The notes: a model not told the origin generated them from the letters alone. A stretch of 64,000 nt of DNA from Novosphingobium album (ex Liu et al. 2023) (GCF_029076845.1 NZ_JARESE010000047.1:1-64000), one strand, 5' to 3'. Positions 27,587-38,690 are shown, counted from the stretch's first letter. Program-made: numbers and translations.

Positions 27587-28887
27587 GCGGCAGTCTTCCC
27601 TTCATAGACGAAAGCATCGAGCGGCACCGTCAAGCGGACGCGGGCGCCTTGATGTTCGCGATTGGCCACGTCCACCCTGCCGCCCAGTTTGCGAAGGACG
27701 TTGACGACCAGGAAAAGTCCGAGGCCGCCGCCCGGCGTGGCTTTGGTGCTGGCATAGGGACGGCCGAAGTCCTCGAGCATCTCGGCCGAGAAGCCAGGCC
27801 CGTCGTCCAGCACTTCCAGCTCCAGCGCTGCCGCCGTGCGCCGGGCCTGGATGACGATGTCTTGGGCCGCCATGTCCACTGCATTCTCGACGATGTTGCC
27901 GATGACCTGGCGCAGCGCCGCGTCCGAGACGATGACTACATCGTCGTCCAACTGGTCGTGCAGGCGAATCTCGCCCGCCGTCCGGTCGCGCCAGTCCTCG
28001 ACGATATCGGCCAGAAGGGCCTTCACCGTGGTGATCGACGGGTTCTCGCCCCGGACCTCGCCGGCTGAGTGCAGGATGCCGCTGACGATCTTCTTGCAGC
28101 GCTGCAATTCGGCCTGCATGTCGGTGATATCCGCCAGCAGGTCGTCATGCTCGATGACGGCAGGATGACGCACCAGGTCGCCCAGGATCACCGACATGGA
28201 GGACATCGGCGTCCCGAGTTCGTGCGCGGCACCCGAGGCGAGCAGGCCCATGCGCACGATATGGTCTTCTTCGGCCGCGCGTTGGCGCGCCGCGGCGAGG
28301 GCTGCATCCGCTTCCCGGAAATTGCGGTTGATACGCGTGACAAAGGCGACCAGCAGCACTGCGATCAGGACGAAACAGACCAGGCTGCCGGCCAGGTAGA
28401 GCGCCATCGGATCGGTGGCATAGCGCGGCGGCAGCACGAGCGGCTCGGGCTGGAGCGTGAGCGTTCCCAGCGCGACCAGCGTCGCTGCGACGATGCCCCA
28501 GGAGGAGCGCGGCTCGAGCAGGATCGCGCCGATCACTACCTGCAGCAGGAATAGCGAGGCGAAGGGGTTGCCAAGGCCGCCGCTGTGATAGAGTTGCCAG
28601 GCGAGCGCGATGACATCGACCAGCAGCGCGCTCGTCAGCTCGATATTGCGCACCGTGTCGCGGCGGCGCAGGTAGGGCAGGCTGACCAGATTGATTGCCG
28701 CGAGCAGGGCGGGGACGACCAGTAGCGGCGCCAGCGGCAGCTTGATCTCCATGAGCCGGTCGACGACCGCGATCGTGATCAATTGTCCGCCCACCGCGAT
28801 CCAGCGGAGCTGGATCAGCAGATGCATGTTGCGCCGGCCGGCATCGGCCATCGGCGCTGTACTATCTCTCGAATAGGGTTCCGCCAT
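27583..28887 (-). CDS. regB: RegB/PrrB-type redox sensor histidine kinase
   Basis: The 434-aa protein has six N-terminal membrane segments with the quinone-site motif GGLGNPF near residue 102. It then has the H-box GAAHELGTPMSS (His near 222), a conserved Cys near residue 263 (LQRCKKIV) where RegB has its redox-active cysteine, and an ATPase domain with DDGPGFS and GGGLGLFL. It phosphorylates RegA when the quinone pool is reduced. The start ATG shares one base with the stop of a SURF1 remnant just upstream. Confidence 0.93.
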   Translation of the reverse strand: MAEPYSRDSTAPMADAGRRNMHLLIQLRWIAVGGQLITIAVVDRLMEIKLPLAPLLVVPALLAAINLVSLPYLRRRDTVRNIELTSALLVDVIALAWQLYHSGGLGNPFASLFLLQVVIGAILLEPRSSWGIVAATLVALGTLTLQPEPLVLPPRYATDPMALYLAGSLVCFVLIAVLLVAFVTRINRNFREADAALAAARQRAAEEDHIVRMGLLASGAAHELGTPMSSMSVILGDLVRHPAVIEHDDLLADITDMQAELQRCKKIVSGILHSAGEVRGENPSITTVKALLADIVEDWRDRTAGEIRLHDQLDDDVVIVSDAALRQVIGNIVENAVDMAAQDIVIQARRTAAALELEVLDDGPGFSAEMLEDFGRPYASTKATPGGGLGLFLVVNVLRKLGGRVDVANREHQGARVRLTVPLDAFVYEGKTAA

Positions 28888-28990
28888 CAGGCGAAGGCTT
28901 CCTTGCTACGCGACTGCCGCGCAGTCCATGCCGGCGGATATAGGGACAAAACGGCACTAATGCGAACCGTGTCAGCGCGCAGGTGACGGG
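28887..28990 (-). pseudogene. Decayed 3' end of a SURF1 gene
   Basis: On the minus strand the DNA directly before regB encodes VTCALTRFALVPFCPYIRR, matching VYALTWFAMALLCAYAAR at the C-terminus of the intact SURF1 at 62715. The last codons, ...KEAFA-stop (28889-28887), match ...RKAFA-stop there in a shifted frame, so at least one indel has occurred. The plus-strand stretches GCCATCAGGCGAAGGCTT and GTGTCAGCGCG/ATGTCAGCGCG recur in both copies. No upstream SURF1 sequence survives. Confidence 0.6.
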
Positions 28991-29090
28991 CGGATAGGGG
29001 CAGGGCCGATTGATGCATGCCACCAGGTAAGCCGGTCGCCCGGCCGGCTCCGCTGCCGAGAACATGGCGGCGACGAGGGCGGAGAGGAGA

Positions 29091-29414
29091 TCAAGGGGCG
29101 TCGTCGGAGCCGATGATCCCGCCTTCGCTTTCCAGGCGCGCAATCTGCCGCACATCCTGGCGGGTGAATTTCAGTCTGACGCCAGCCCCCATGCCGTCCG
29201 CCTCTGCGATGATGATCACGCCGAAAAATTCGAGGCCCCGGCCTACGGCCTCGATATCCGGTCCGGCTTCGATCCGGGCGCTGCCGCCTCGCTCCATCGC
29301 CTCCAGTGCCTCCACCGGTATCCCGGCGGCAGACGCGAAGTCTGGCCGGCTGACGCCGGCCAAGGCCCGCGCGGCTGCGACCAAGCGTCCAGTGATCTTG
29401 GTTCCCTCATGCAT
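29091..29414 (-). CDS. Helix-turn-helix XRE-like small regulator
   Basis: The 107-aa protein has an N-terminal lambda-repressor-like fold: AAARALAGVSRPDFASAAGI, then VEALEAMERG, about residues 10-45. A short C part (RGLEFFGVIIIAEADGMG) ending in GIIGSDDAP follows. This layout is common in small alphaproteobacterial XRE proteins that are probably DNA-binding. The start ATG 29414 is preferred, with AGGCGG upstream; an ATG at 29435 is possible. Target genes are unknown. Confidence 0.65.
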   Translation of the reverse strand: MHEGTKITGRLVAAARALAGVSRPDFASAAGIPVEALEAMERGGSARIEAGPDIEAVGRGLEFFGVIIIAEADGMGAGVRLKFTRQDVRQIARLESEGGIIGSDDAP

Positions 29415-29691
29415 TCCGCGCCGCCTTTCCTTCATGGATCAAGAGCCCGCGGCCGCGAGATCTTTCCCGGAAGGCCTTGGCCGTTGAGCACAATATTCCT
29501 GCTGGATAAGTCCCAAATTATGAAGTTGTGCAAGGCCGCGCAACTCCTACCTTGATGATCAACCGATCTTCATTCGAGCTGACGGGGAAACCCGGCAGGG
29601 CGCGAGATCGGATCTGATCCTTGCGAGGGCATTCCTGAGTGAATTCGCGAGCCGGGATTTGGCGCACTGGCTTCATGGCAAGGCAGTCGAC

Positions 29692-30411
29692 ATGGCGAAT
29701 TGCTTGCAGGATAGTGATGATGTCGTAGCGCTGAAGCGTGCGGCCGCCCACGCCGCCGTTGCCGAGATCGAGAGCGGCATGCTCGTTGGTCTCGGCACCG
29801 GAACGACCGTTTCTCTCGCTATCGCCGCCTTGGGTGAGCGTGTCTTGGCCGGTCTTCGGATAGACATCGTCGCGACCTCGCGCATCACGGCGCTCCAGGC
29901 CCGCGCAGCAGGCTTGTCAGTGCTTGCGTTCGACACGCGCGCAGGTGTCGATCTTGCAATCGATGGCGCCGACGAACTCGATCCCGATCTGCGTGCCATC
30001 AAGGGCCGCGGAGGCGCGATGCTGCGCGAGAAGATCGTCGCTGCAGCCGCTGCGCGCATGGTTGTGATCGTCGATGCGAGCAAGGAGGTGACCGCTCTGG
30101 GCCGCGGGCTGCTCCCCATCGAGACGCTGCCGTTCGCGGCTGGCTTCGTTTCTCGTCGCATCGAGCGGCTGGGCGCGGCCGTTAGCCTGCGTATGGCTGG
30201 CAGCGCGCCTTTTCTGACCGACCAGCGCAATATCGTGCTCGATTGCCGGTTCGGGGTGATCGGCGATTGCGAGGGGCTGGCGCAGGCGCTGTCGGCGATT
30301 CCCGGCATGCTGGGGCATGGACTGTTCCTCGATGAGATCGATGCTGCCTATGTCGGGCGAAAGGACGGGATCGCTCGCCTGACCCGCAGCGCCCCGGGAG
30401 CCGCCTCGTGA
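29692..30411 (+). CDS. rpiA: Ribose-5-phosphate isomerase A
   Basis: The 239-aa enzyme has GLGTGTTVSLAI near residue 33, the catalytic IDGADELD near 98 and KGRGGAMLREK near 110, all RpiA signatures. It interconverts ribose 5-phosphate and ribulose 5-phosphate. The ATG at 29692 is preferred over the TTG at 29659. It opens a plus-strand run of pentose-phosphate genes, and 93 bases separate it from tkt. Confidence 0.93.
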   Translation: MANCLQDSDDVVALKRAAAHAAVAEIESGMLVGLGTGTTVSLAIAALGERVLAGLRIDIVATSRITALQARAAGLSVLAFDTRAGVDLAIDGADELDPDLRAIKGRGGAMLREKIVAAAAARMVVIVDASKEVTALGRGLLPIETLPFAAGFVSRRIERLGAAVSLRMAGSAPFLTDQRNIVLDCRFGVIGDCEGLAQALSAIPGMLGHGLFLDEIDAAYVGRKDGIARLTRSAPGAAS

Positions 30412-30504
30412 CACGGCGCCGCGCTCGCAAGGACTGGACCGCCAATACACGCATTCTGGGTAGACCCTCTTGCGATGCGCGCGCCAATCCCTGGGAGCTT
30501 CGAA

Positions 30505-32583
30505 ATGCCCACTGATCTTCCGGATCCCGCATCCAGGTGCACAAACGAGCTTGCCATCAATACTATCAGGACGCTCGCGATGGATGCCGTCGAGAAGGCG
30601 TCCTCGGGCCATCCGGGAACCCCGATGGCGATGGCGCCGCTCGGCTACACGCTGTGGAGCCGTTTCCTGCGCTGCGATCCCGATCGGCCGGACTGGCCGA
30701 ACCGCGACCGCTTCGTGCTCTCGGATGGCCATGCGTCCATGCTGCTCTACGCGTTGATCCACCTCGCCGGGATATCCGAACTCGATCGGCAGGGCAGGCC
30801 GACCGGAGAACCGGCGGTCAGCCTTGATGACCTCAAGCAGTTTCGGCGGCTTTTCTCCAGGACGCCCGGCCATCCGGAATATGGGGTTACCACGGGTGTG
30901 GAGGTCACCACGGGGCCACTTGGACAAGGTTGCGCCAATTCGGTTGGGATGGCGATCGCCGAACGATGGCTCGCGGCCCATTTCAATCGCGACGGTGCAG
31001 TCCTGTTCGACCATGACGTCTATGTGCTGTGCAGCGATGGCGACATGATGGAAGGCGTGTCGAGCGAAGCGGCGTCGCTGGCCGGCCATCTCAAGCTCGC
31101 GAACCTCTGCTGGTTCTACGACAACAACCATATCACGATCGAAGGCGCCACAGCGCTCGCGTTCAGCGAGACCGTGGCCGATCGGTTTCGCGGCTATGGC
31201 TGGAATGTCCTCCATGTCGAGGACGCCAACGATACCGCCACGATCGCGCGCGCCATCGCCGCCTTCCAGGAAACCACCGATGCGCCGACCCTGGTCGTGG
31301 TCGACAGCGTCATCGGCTGGGGCTCGCCGATCGCCGGGACCGCCAAGGCGCACAGCGATCCGATGGGGGACGAGGTGATCCGCGCGACCAAGCGCAGCTA
31401 TGGCTGGCCGCAGGATGCGCAATTTTTGGTGCCCGAGGGGGTCGCGGAGCATTTTCGAGCAGCGCTTTCCCAGCGCTCGAAACCACTGCGTGAGGCGTGG
31501 CAGGAGACGCGGGCGCGCTACGGCAGCGAATTCCCGGACTTGGCGCGCGAGCTCGATGCCTTGCTCGAGCACAAGCTGCCCGACGGATGGGACAAGGACA
31601 TGCCGATCTTTCCGGCGGACCCCAAGGGCATGGCATCGCGCGACGCCGGCGGCCAGGTGCTCAATGCGATTGCGCGAAACGTGCCGATGTTGCTCGGCGG
31701 GGCCGCGGACCTGGCGCCTTCGACGAAGACCAGACTGACCTTCGACGGCGCGGGGGCGTTCGAGCAGGGCAGCTACGCGGGACGCAACATGCATTTCGGC
31801 GTGCGCGAACATGCGATGGGCGCGGTCGCCAACGGGATGGCTCTGTCCGGTCTGCGCCCGTTCGCGGCGACCTTCCTGGTGTTCAGCGACTATATGCGCC
31901 CACCGATCCGATTGGCGGCGATCATGGCGCTGCCGACCATATTCGTGTTCAGCCATGATTCGATCGGCGTCGGCGAGGACGGTCCGACCCACCAGCCCAT
32001 CGAACAACTGGCGGGCCTGCGCGCCATTCCCGGCCTCGACCTCATTCGACCGGCCGACGCCAACGAAACCGCCGAAGCGTGGCGTGCGGCGATGGCCGAG
32101 GCCGACCGGCCATGCTGCATCATCCTGTCGCGGCAGGCCTTGCCGACGATCGATCGCAGTCACTACGCCGCGGCTTCGGGTCTCGCGCGCGGCGCCTATG
32201 TGCTGGCCGATGCGGCGGAGGGCGCGCCCGAACTGATCTTGCTGGCAACCGGCAGCGAGGTGTCGCTCGCCCTTGCCGCGCACGAACGACTGACACAGGA
32301 AGGCGTCCGGTCGCGCGTGGTGTCGATGCCGTCCTGGTCGATATTCGAAAGACAGCCGGTCGGTTACCGCGAGGCGGTGTTGCCGCCCTTGGTTCCGGCG
32401 CGCGTTGCAGTGGAGCAGGCGGGGCCGCTGGGCTGGGACCGCTATGTTGGCCCTGAGGGCGCGATGGTGACGATGAAGGGCTTTGGCGCCTCCGCGCCGC
32501 TAGCCGATCTGCAACGCGAATTCGGGTTCACGGTGGACAATGTCGTCCGTGTCGCGCGCGGGGTGATGGAGAAGATGTCATGA
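30505..32583 (+). CDS. tkt: Transketolase
   Basis: The 692-aa thiamine diphosphate enzyme starts at ATG 30505, 7 bases after GGGAG; the ATG at 30475 lacks a site. Motifs are SSGHPGTPM near residue 34, the ThDP motif SDGDMMEGVSSEA...YDNN (~175-215), the pyrimidine-domain FGVREHAMG and HDSIGVGEDGPTHQPIEQL. It moves two-carbon ketol units between sugar phosphates. Its stop overlaps the next start as ATGA. Confidence 0.95.
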   Translation: MPTDLPDPASRCTNELAINTIRTLAMDAVEKASSGHPGTPMAMAPLGYTLWSRFLRCDPDRPDWPNRDRFVLSDGHASMLLYALIHLAGISELDRQGRPTGEPAVSLDDLKQFRRLFSRTPGHPEYGVTTGVEVTTGPLGQGCANSVGMAIAERWLAAHFNRDGAVLFDHDVYVLCSDGDMMEGVSSEAASLAGHLKLANLCWFYDNNHITIEGATALAFSETVADRFRGYGWNVLHVEDANDTATIARAIAAFQETTDAPTLVVVDSVIGWGSPIAGTAKAHSDPMGDEVIRATKRSYGWPQDAQFLVPEGVAEHFRAALSQRSKPLREAWQETRARYGSEFPDLARELDALLEHKLPDGWDKDMPIFPADPKGMASRDAGGQVLNAIARNVPMLLGGAADLAPSTKTRLTFDGAGAFEQGSYAGRNMHFGVREHAMGAVANGMALSGLRPFAATFLVFSDYMRPPIRLAAIMALPTIFVFSHDSIGVGEDGPTHQPIEQLAGLRAIPGLDLIRPADANETAEAWRAAMAEADRPCCIILSRQALPTIDRSHYAAASGLARGAYVLADAAEGAPELILLATGSEVSLALAAHERLTQEGVRSRVVSMPSWSIFERQPVGYREAVLPPLVPARVAVEQAGPLGWDRYVGPEGAMVTMKGFGASAPLADLQREFGFTVDNVVRVARGVMEKMS

Positions 32584-35393
32584 CCAGCCGGGTGCGAGAC
32601 CTTGGAACGCTGGGGCAGGCCGTATGGCTGGATTTTCTCGAGCGGAGCTTCCTGACCGAAGGCGGGCTGGCACGGCTCATCGCGCAGGACGGCGTCACAG
32701 GGGTCACCTCCAATCCGTCGATCTTCGAAAAGGCGATCGGACATGGCGACGCCTATGATCCCGACATCATCCAGCTGGTTGAAGGCGGTGCACGCGGCGT
32801 CGGCGATGTCTATGAAGAGCTCGCGGTCACCGATATCCGCACTGCCGCCGATACGCTTCGACCGGTCTACGACCAGTTAGGCGGCGCAGACGGCTATGTC
32901 AGCATCGAGGTGTCGCCCTATCTCGCCGATTCGACCGCCGACACCATCGCCGAGGCACGCCGGCTGTGGACGGAGATCGACCGCCCCAACCTGATGATCA
33001 AGGTTCCCGGGACCAAGGCAGGGGTTCCGGCGGTCCGCAGACTCACCGCAGCAGGCCTCAACGTCAACATCACGCTGCTCTTCGCGCTGGACACCTATAA
33101 GGCCGTCGCCGAGGCCTATCTCGCCGGACTGGAGGCGCGGGCGGCCGGGGGCGAGGATGTGTCGCGTATCGCGTCGGTCGCGAGTTTCTTCGTCAGCCGC
33201 ATCGATACCCGCATCGACACGGTCATCGATGCGCGCGTGAAGGCGGGCGACGCCGAAGCCGAGGCATTGCGAGCTCTGCGCGGTAAGGTTGCGATCGCCA
33301 ATGCCAAGCTGGCCTACCAATATTATCTCGAGCTGATCACGAGCGACCGCTGGCAGTCGCTCGCCGCCAGGGGAGCGCGGCCGCAGCGGCTGTTGTGGGC
33401 ATCCACTAGTACGAAGGACGCCAGTCTGCCGGATGTCCTCTATATCGACGCGCTTGTCGGGCGGGATACCATCAATACCATCCCGCCCAAGACGATGGAC
33501 GCCTTTCGCGATCATGGCACGCTCGCTGAGACCCTGGTCGAGGATGTCGATGGCGCATGCCGTGTGCTGGCCGAAGCCGATCGTCTGGGTCTCGATCTGG
33601 CCGGCATCACCGCCGCGCTGGTCGTGGACGGCGTCGGCCAGTTCGCCGCGGCCAGTGATGCCTTGCTTGGCGCGATCGCGGAAAAGCGGGCAGCCTTGCT
33701 CGGCGAACGGATCAACGGACTGCGCGCGAGCCTGCCCGGGCCGCTGCAAGATGCGGTCGACACGCGCCTCGAAGCGGCGCGCGCCGAAGGCTGGTCACGT
33801 CGTTTGTGGCATGGCGACGCGTCGCTGTGGACAGGCGGCGACGAGGGCGCATGGCTGGGCTGGCTTCAGGCGGGCGCGGTCGATCGGATCGATCTGGAGG
33901 ACCTTGCCGCGTTTGCGGCCGAGGCGAGAAGCTTCAAGGATGCCGTACTGCTCGGGATGGGCGGTTCGAGTCTGGGCGCCGAAGTGATCGCGGGTGTCTT
34001 GGGCCGTGCCGAAGGCTACCCGCGGCTGCATGTGCTCGACAGCAGCGATCCCGGTCAGATCGCGACGGTTACGGCTGCGATCGATCCGGGGCGGACTTTG
34101 TTCTTCGTGTCGAGCAAGTCCGGTTCGACGATGGAGCCGGACCTGCTGCGGTCCTATTTCTTCGACCTGGTCGAACGGGCCGCCGGCACAGGCAGGGCGG
34201 GTCGCCAGTTCGTTGCCATAACCGATCCCGGTTCGGCACTGGAGAGAACGGCAAGGACGGATGGCTTTGCGCGGGTCTTCGCGGGAGATCCGTCGATCGG
34301 CGGGCGTTACTCCGTGCTGTCGGTGTTCGGCATGGTGCCGGCCGCGGCAATGGGTATCGATGTGGGATCGCTGCTGGCTGCCACGCGCCTGATGGTCCAG
34401 TCGTGCGCCCCCGACGTGCCGCCCAAGGCCAACCCGGGCTTCCGGCTCGGAGCGATTATCGGCGAGGCGGTCAAGGCCGGCCGCAACAAGTTGACGATCT
34501 TGCCGAGTGCGAGCCTCAAGCCCATCGGCGCGTGGCTGGAGCAGCTGCTGGCGGAATCCACCGGCAAGCAGGGCCGGGGTGTCGTGCCCGTCGACCTGGA
34601 GCCTGTCGGCGATCCGGCCGCCTATGACGACGATCGTCTCTTCGTCCACCTCCATCTCGCGGGCGACCAGGTTGGTGAACCGGGCGCGCGGCTCGCGGCC
34701 CTGGAGAAAGCAGGCCAGCCGGTCGTGCGGATTACGCTCGCCGGGCGCGACCGGATCGGACAGGAGTTTTTTCGCTGGGAGCTGGCGACGGCGGTTGCCG
34801 GTGCGATCATCGGTATCGATCCGTTCGACCAGCCCGATGTCGAAGCCGCCAAGTTGAAGACCCGCACGCTTGTTGATGCCTACGAACGGACGGGCCTCCT
34901 CGAGCCGGGGGCGCCGGTCCTGCGCGAGGGGGCGCTCAGTTTCTTCGCCGAGCGGAGTGCAGGAGATGGCGCGGCGCTGCTCAGGACGCATTTCGAGGCA
35001 CTAAGGCCCGGCGGCTATGCGGGCTTCTTGGCCTATATCGAACGCAGCGACGTGCATGAGGCGGCGCTCGCCAGGATGCGTGTCCTGATACGTGACGCGC
35101 GGAGGGTCGCGACGGTTGCGGGCTTTGGCCCGCGCTTTCTTCATTCGACCGGGCAAGCCTACAAGGGTGGTCCGCCGGGCGGCGTGTTCCTCGAGATCAC
35201 GCGCGATGCCGATCCCGACCTTGCCATACCGGGCCGCCGTGCCAGCTTCGGCACGGTGCAGATGTCGCAGGCCCTTGGCGATCTCGAGGTGTTGGCGGAG
35301 CGCGGGCGGCGATGGCTTCGCGTCCATATCGACGGCGATACGCAGGCGGGGCTTGTGGCGCTCGAGCGGCTCGTCGCCGCGGCGCTCGCCTGA
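32580..35393 (+). CDS. Bifunctional transaldolase / glucose-6-phosphate isomerase
   Basis: The 937-aa fusion joins transaldolase (residues ~5-365: [13 protein letters not shown], Schiff-base Lys141 in [10 protein letters not shown]) to phosphoglucose isomerase (~390-935: [41 protein letters not shown]-like region). Tal-Pgi fusions are known in some bacteria. Joining the two places non-oxidative pentose shuttling next to fructose-6-P/glucose-6-P exchange. It is coupled to tkt by a 4-base overlap and is followed 20 bases later by gnd. Confidence 0.93.
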   Translation: MTSRVRDLGTLGQAVWLDFLERSFLTEGGLARLIAQDGVTGVTSNPSIFEKAIGHGDAYDPDIIQLVEGGARGVGDVYEELAVTDIRTAADTLRPVYDQLGGADGYVSIEVSPYLADSTADTIAEARRLWTEIDRPNLMIKVPGTKAGVPAVRRLTAAGLNVNITLLFALDTYKAVAEAYLAGLEARAAGGEDVSRIASVASFFVSRIDTRIDTVIDARVKAGDAEAEALRALRGKVAIANAKLAYQYYLELITSDRWQSLAARGARPQRLLWASTSTKDASLPDVLYIDALVGRDTINTIPPKTMDAFRDHGTLAETLVEDVDGACRVLAEADRLGLDLAGITAALVVDGVGQFAAASDALLGAIAEKRAALLGERINGLRASLPGPLQDAVDTRLEAARAEGWSRRLWHGDASLWTGGDEGAWLGWLQAGAVDRIDLEDLAAFAAEARSFKDAVLLGMGGSSLGAEVIAGVLGRAEGYPRLHVLDSSDPGQIATVTAAIDPGRTLFFVSSKSGSTMEPDLLRSYFFDLVERAAGTGRAGRQFVAITDPGSALERTARTDGFARVFAGDPSIGGRYSVLSVFGMVPAAAMGIDVGSLLAATRLMVQSCAPDVPPKANPGFRLGAIIGEAVKAGRNKLTILPSASLKPIGAWLEQLLAESTGKQGRGVVPVDLEPVGDPAAYDDDRLFVHLHLAGDQVGEPGARLAALEKAGQPVVRITLAGRDRIGQEFFRWELATAVAGAIIGIDPFDQPDVEAAKLKTRTLVDAYERTGLLEPGAPVLREGALSFFAERSAGDGAALLRTHFEALRPGGYAGFLAYIERSDVHEAALARMRVLIRDARRVATVAGFGPRFLHSTGQAYKGGPPGGVFLEITRDADPDLAIPGRRASFGTVQMSQALGDLEVLAERGRRWLRVHIDGDTQAGLVALERLVAAALA

Positions 35394-35413
35394 CAACAGC
35401 GGGAGCTGACGAC

Positions 35414-36391
35414 ATGCAGATCGGAATCATCGGATTGGGCCGGATGGGGGGAAACCTTGCACGGCGATTGATGCGGGGCGGTCATGAAGTCGTCGCGTGG
35501 GACCGCGGTCCGGCGGCGGTTGAAGCGGTGGCTGCCGATGGCGCTATGGCTGCCGCTTCGATCGAGGACATGGCCGGAATGCTGGCAAGCCCCAGGATTT
35601 TCTGGGTGATGTTGCCGGCCGGCGAGCCGACCGAGCAGACCGTGGCGATGCTCGGGATGGTCGCCGCATCTGGCGATATCGTCATCGATGGCGGCAACAG
35701 CTTCTACAAGGACGACATCCGCCGCGCCAGGACGTTGGCGACGCGCGGCATCGATTATGTCGACGTCGGTACCTCGGGCGGCGTCTGGGGGCTCGAGCGC
35801 GGCTATTGCATGATGATTGGCGGACGCGAGGAGACGGTGCGCTGGCTGGACCCGATCTTTGCGACGCTGGCGCCCGGCTTGGGAGCGATCCCGCGCACGC
35901 AAGGCCGTGAGAATTCCGATGATCGCGCGGAGCGCGGCTATGTCCACGTCGGGTCTGCGGGCTCGGGGCACTTCGTCAAGATGGTCCACAACGGCATCGA
36001 ATATGGTCTGATGCAGGCTTATGCGGAGGGGTTCGACATCCTGAAGGGCAAGGCCTCCGACAAGCTGCCCGAGGATGAGCGCTTTACCATCGATTTGCCC
36101 GAAGTGGCCGAGGTATGGCGGCGCGGGAGCGTGATTTCGTCCTGGCTGCTCGACCTGTCCGCCGCCGCGCTCGCCCGGGACCATACGCTCGAACATTATA
36201 GCGGTCATGTCGCGGATAGCGGCGAGGGGCGCTGGACGGTCGATGCGGCGATGGAAGAGGCGGTGCCCGCCTATGTGTTGTCGGCGGCGCTCTTTGCGCG
36301 CTATCGGAGCCGGGTCGAGACGACCTTTGGTGACAAGCTGCTCTCGGCGATGCGGTTCGGTTTCGGCGGTCATGTCGAGATTCCGCAATGA
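35414..36391 (+). CDS. gnd: 6-phosphogluconate dehydrogenase, short (YqeC/GndA-like) type
   Basis: The 325-aa enzyme has the dinucleotide fold [13 protein letters not shown], the substrate motif [18 protein letters not shown] and [15 protein letters not shown]. It is far shorter than the ~470-aa classical form. An Asp ends the second strand (VVAWDRGP), which by general rule suggests NAD rather than NADP; this is inference. It decarboxylates 6-phosphogluconate to ribulose 5-phosphate. It overlaps zwf by 4 bases. Confidence 0.9.
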   Translation: MQIGIIGLGRMGGNLARRLMRGGHEVVAWDRGPAAVEAVAADGAMAAASIEDMAGMLASPRIFWVMLPAGEPTEQTVAMLGMVAASGDIVIDGGNSFYKDDIRRARTLATRGIDYVDVGTSGGVWGLERGYCMMIGGREETVRWLDPIFATLAPGLGAIPRTQGRENSDDRAERGYVHVGSAGSGHFVKMVHNGIEYGLMQAYAEGFDILKGKASDKLPEDERFTIDLPEVAEVWRRGSVISSWLLDLSAAALARDHTLEHYSGHVADSGEGRWTVDAAMEEAVPAYVLSAALFARYRSRVETTFGDKLLSAMRFGFGGHVEIPQ

Positions 36392-37854
36392 TGACGGGAA
36401 AACCGGACCAGGCGCCCGCCGCGACGCTCGTGATATTCGGGGCGACCGGCGACCTGACTCGCCGGCTCCTCGTACCGGCTCTCGTCAACCTTCTGCGCGA
36501 AGGTCTTGTTGGCGACGGACTGAACATCCTCGGTGTCGCCCGCGAGGATATGGATGACGAAAGGCTGCGGAGCCTGCTGGACGAGTTCGTCGATCCCGCG
36601 GCGGCGGGCTGGGCGGACCTGCGCCGGCGTATCGCCTATCTGAAGGGTGGCTTTGAGGACGACGCGACCTACCGGGCGATCGGCGAGCGGCTCGGCGGGG
36701 CGGACAACGCCGCCTTCTATCTCGCCACCCCGCCGGACTATTTCGGCACCATTGCCGAGAAGCTCGCCGCGGCCCGTCTGCTCGATGAGGGTGCTGGCTT
36801 CCGCCGCGTGCTCGTCGAAAAACCGTTTGGTCACGATCTTGCTTCAGCGCTCACGCTGAACGAGCGGATCGTGAACCTTGTCAGCGAGCGGCAAATTTAT
36901 CGGATCGATCATTTCCTGGGCAAGGAAACGGTCCAGAACATCCTCGTCGCCCGCTTCGCCAATCCGATGATCGAGGCGGTGTGGAACAACCGCTATGTCG
37001 ATCACGTCCAGATCACCGCTGCGGAAACCGTCGGGGTTGGCCGGCGCGGCAGGTTCTACGATGCGACCGGCGCGATGCGCGACATGGTGCCCAATCACCT
37101 GTTCCAGCTTCTCGCCATGGTCGGCATGGAGCCGCCCAACAGCTTTGCCGCCGATGCGATCGGAACTGAAAAGACGAAGGTGGTGTCCGCCATCCGCACG
37201 CTCACATCCGCGCAGGTGCGCACCGACATAGTTCGCGGGCAGTATGTCGCGGGCCGCATCGGCGGTGAGCCGCGGGCCGCCTATTCGGACGAGGCGGACG
37301 TCGATCCCGGGACCCGCACCGAGACCTATGTTGCGATGAAGCTGTGGATCGACACCTGGCGGTGGTCCGGGGTCCCGTTCTACCTGCGGACCGGCAAGGC
37401 CATGGCGGCGCGCGAAACCGAAATCGTGCTGCAGTTCAAGCCCGTGCCGCGCGCGCTGTTTCGGCACGCGAGCGTGACGCGCCTGCCGCCCAACCGGCTG
37501 GTCATCCACATCCAGCCCGACGAGGGCGTCAATTTCGATTTTCTGGCCAAGCTCCCGGGGCCGGTGATCGAGACCGCGCCGGTCAGCATGAATTTCCGTT
37601 ACGCCGATCATTTCGCGCTGCGCAGGCTCACCGGATACGAGACGCTGCTTTATGACATGATGATTGGCGACCAGACGCTGTTCCAGAGCGCGGAGGCCGT
37701 CGAGGCGGCTTGGGCGGCGGTGCAGCCGGTGCTCGATGCCTGGAGCCGGGAGCGCGTTCGGCCGCAGGAATACAGGGCGGGTAGCGACGGACCGGTGGAG
37801 GCGGACGCGCTCCTCGAGCGCGACGGCAGGGCCTGGCATGGGCTTCGGGGATGA
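36388..37854 (+). CDS. zwf: Glucose-6-phosphate 1-dehydrogenase
   Basis: The 488-aa protein has the NADP-site [15 protein letters not shown] near residue 14 and the active-site signature [14 protein letters not shown] near 171, with a full-length C domain ([17 protein letters not shown]). It oxidises glucose 6-phosphate to 6-phosphogluconolactone, feeding both the pentose-phosphate and Entner-Doudoroff routes. No lactonase (pgl) gene is next to it. It is coupled by ATGA overlaps on both sides. Confidence 0.95.
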   Translation: MMTGKPDQAPAATLVIFGATGDLTRRLLVPALVNLLREGLVGDGLNILGVAREDMDDERLRSLLDEFVDPAAAGWADLRRRIAYLKGGFEDDATYRAIGERLGGADNAAFYLATPPDYFGTIAEKLAAARLLDEGAGFRRVLVEKPFGHDLASALTLNERIVNLVSERQIYRIDHFLGKETVQNILVARFANPMIEAVWNNRYVDHVQITAAETVGVGRRGRFYDATGAMRDMVPNHLFQLLAMVGMEPPNSFAADAIGTEKTKVVSAIRTLTSAQVRTDIVRGQYVAGRIGGEPRAAYSDEADVDPGTRTETYVAMKLWIDTWRWSGVPFYLRTGKAMAARETEIVLQFKPVPRALFRHASVTRLPPNRLVIHIQPDEGVNFDFLAKLPGPVIETAPVSMNFRYADHFALRRLTGYETLLYDMMIGDQTLFQSAEAVEAAWAAVQPVLDAWSRERVRPQEYRAGSDGPVEADALLERDGRAWHGLRG

Positions 37855-38690
37855 GTACGGCAATTCGTCTCCTCGTGTCGGATATCGACGGCACGCTGGT
37901 GCGCGGTGACAAGACGCTGTCCGACGTCAACCGGGCCGCGATCCAGGCTCTCGAAGCGGACGGCGTCGCTGTCACGCTGATCAGCTCGCGGCCGCCAGGC
38001 GGCATGCGATGGTTGGCCGAGACGCTGGGAATCGCCGGGCCGATGGCGGCCTTCAATGGCGGTACGGTGTTCGATGCCGATGGCACGATCCGCTTCGCCT
38101 ATCGCCTGGTTGCCGACGATGCCGCCGCGGCGTTGTCGCTGACCGGCCGGTATGGAGTTACCCCTTGGGTGTTTGCCGACGGAGCATGGTTCACGCCCGA
38201 TCCCGGCAACTGGCATAGTGAGCGCGAACGACGCGCGTCATGCCTTGACCCGGTACTGCGGACCGATTTCGCGGAACTCGACGCGCGGGTCGACAAGATC
38301 GTGGGTGTGAGCGACGATAGCGATGCGCTCGCACGATTTGAAACGGAGGTCGGGAATCTGATCGGTCCCCGCGCGGCGATCGCCCGGTCCCACCCCTATT
38401 GCGTCGATATCACCCACCGCCTGGCGAACAAAGGTGACGGGATCACCGCGCTGGCAACGGCGGGCGGACTCGATCTGGCCCAGGTGGCGGCGCTGGGCGA
38501 CATGACCAATGATCTGCCGATGTTTGCGCGCGCGGGCTTCTCGGTGGCGATGGGCCAGGCGCCGGCGGACGTGCAGGCGGCGGCCAATGCGGTGGCCGCC
38601 GCCAACGAGCAGGACGGGGTCGCCGATGCGATTGAGCGCTTCATCCGGCCGCGGATCAACATAAATGATCCGGGCGGACGGTGCCCCTGA
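37851..38690 (+). CDS. Cof-type HAD-IIB phosphatase
   Basis: The 279-aa protein has HAD motif I DIDGTLVRGD near residue 9, motif II SSRPPGG, and motif IV GDMTNDLPMF followed by GFSVAMGQAPADVQAAAN. The C2B cap typical of Cof proteins lies between. These enzymes hydrolyse sugar phosphates. As last gene of the pentose-phosphate operon it may remove a toxic or excess sugar phosphate, but the substrate cannot be read from sequence. Confidence 0.88.
   Translation: MSTAIRLLVSDIDGTLVRGDKTLSDVNRAAIQALEADGVAVTLISSRPPGGMRWLAETLGIAGPMAAFNGGTVFDADGTIRFAYRLVADDAAAALSLTGRYGVTPWVFADGAWFTPDPGNWHSERERRASCLDPVLRTDFAELDARVDKIVGVSDDSDALARFETEVGNLIGPRAAIARSHPYCVDITHRLANKGDGITALATAGGLDLAQVAALGDMTNDLPMFARAGFSVAMGQAPADVQAAANAVAAANEQDGVADAIERFIRPRININDPGGRCP

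Noticed and set aside
29917..32283. 788-codon minus-strand frame opposite rpiA and tkt
   Set aside because: Antisense shadow; rpiA and transketolase on the plus strand are complete.
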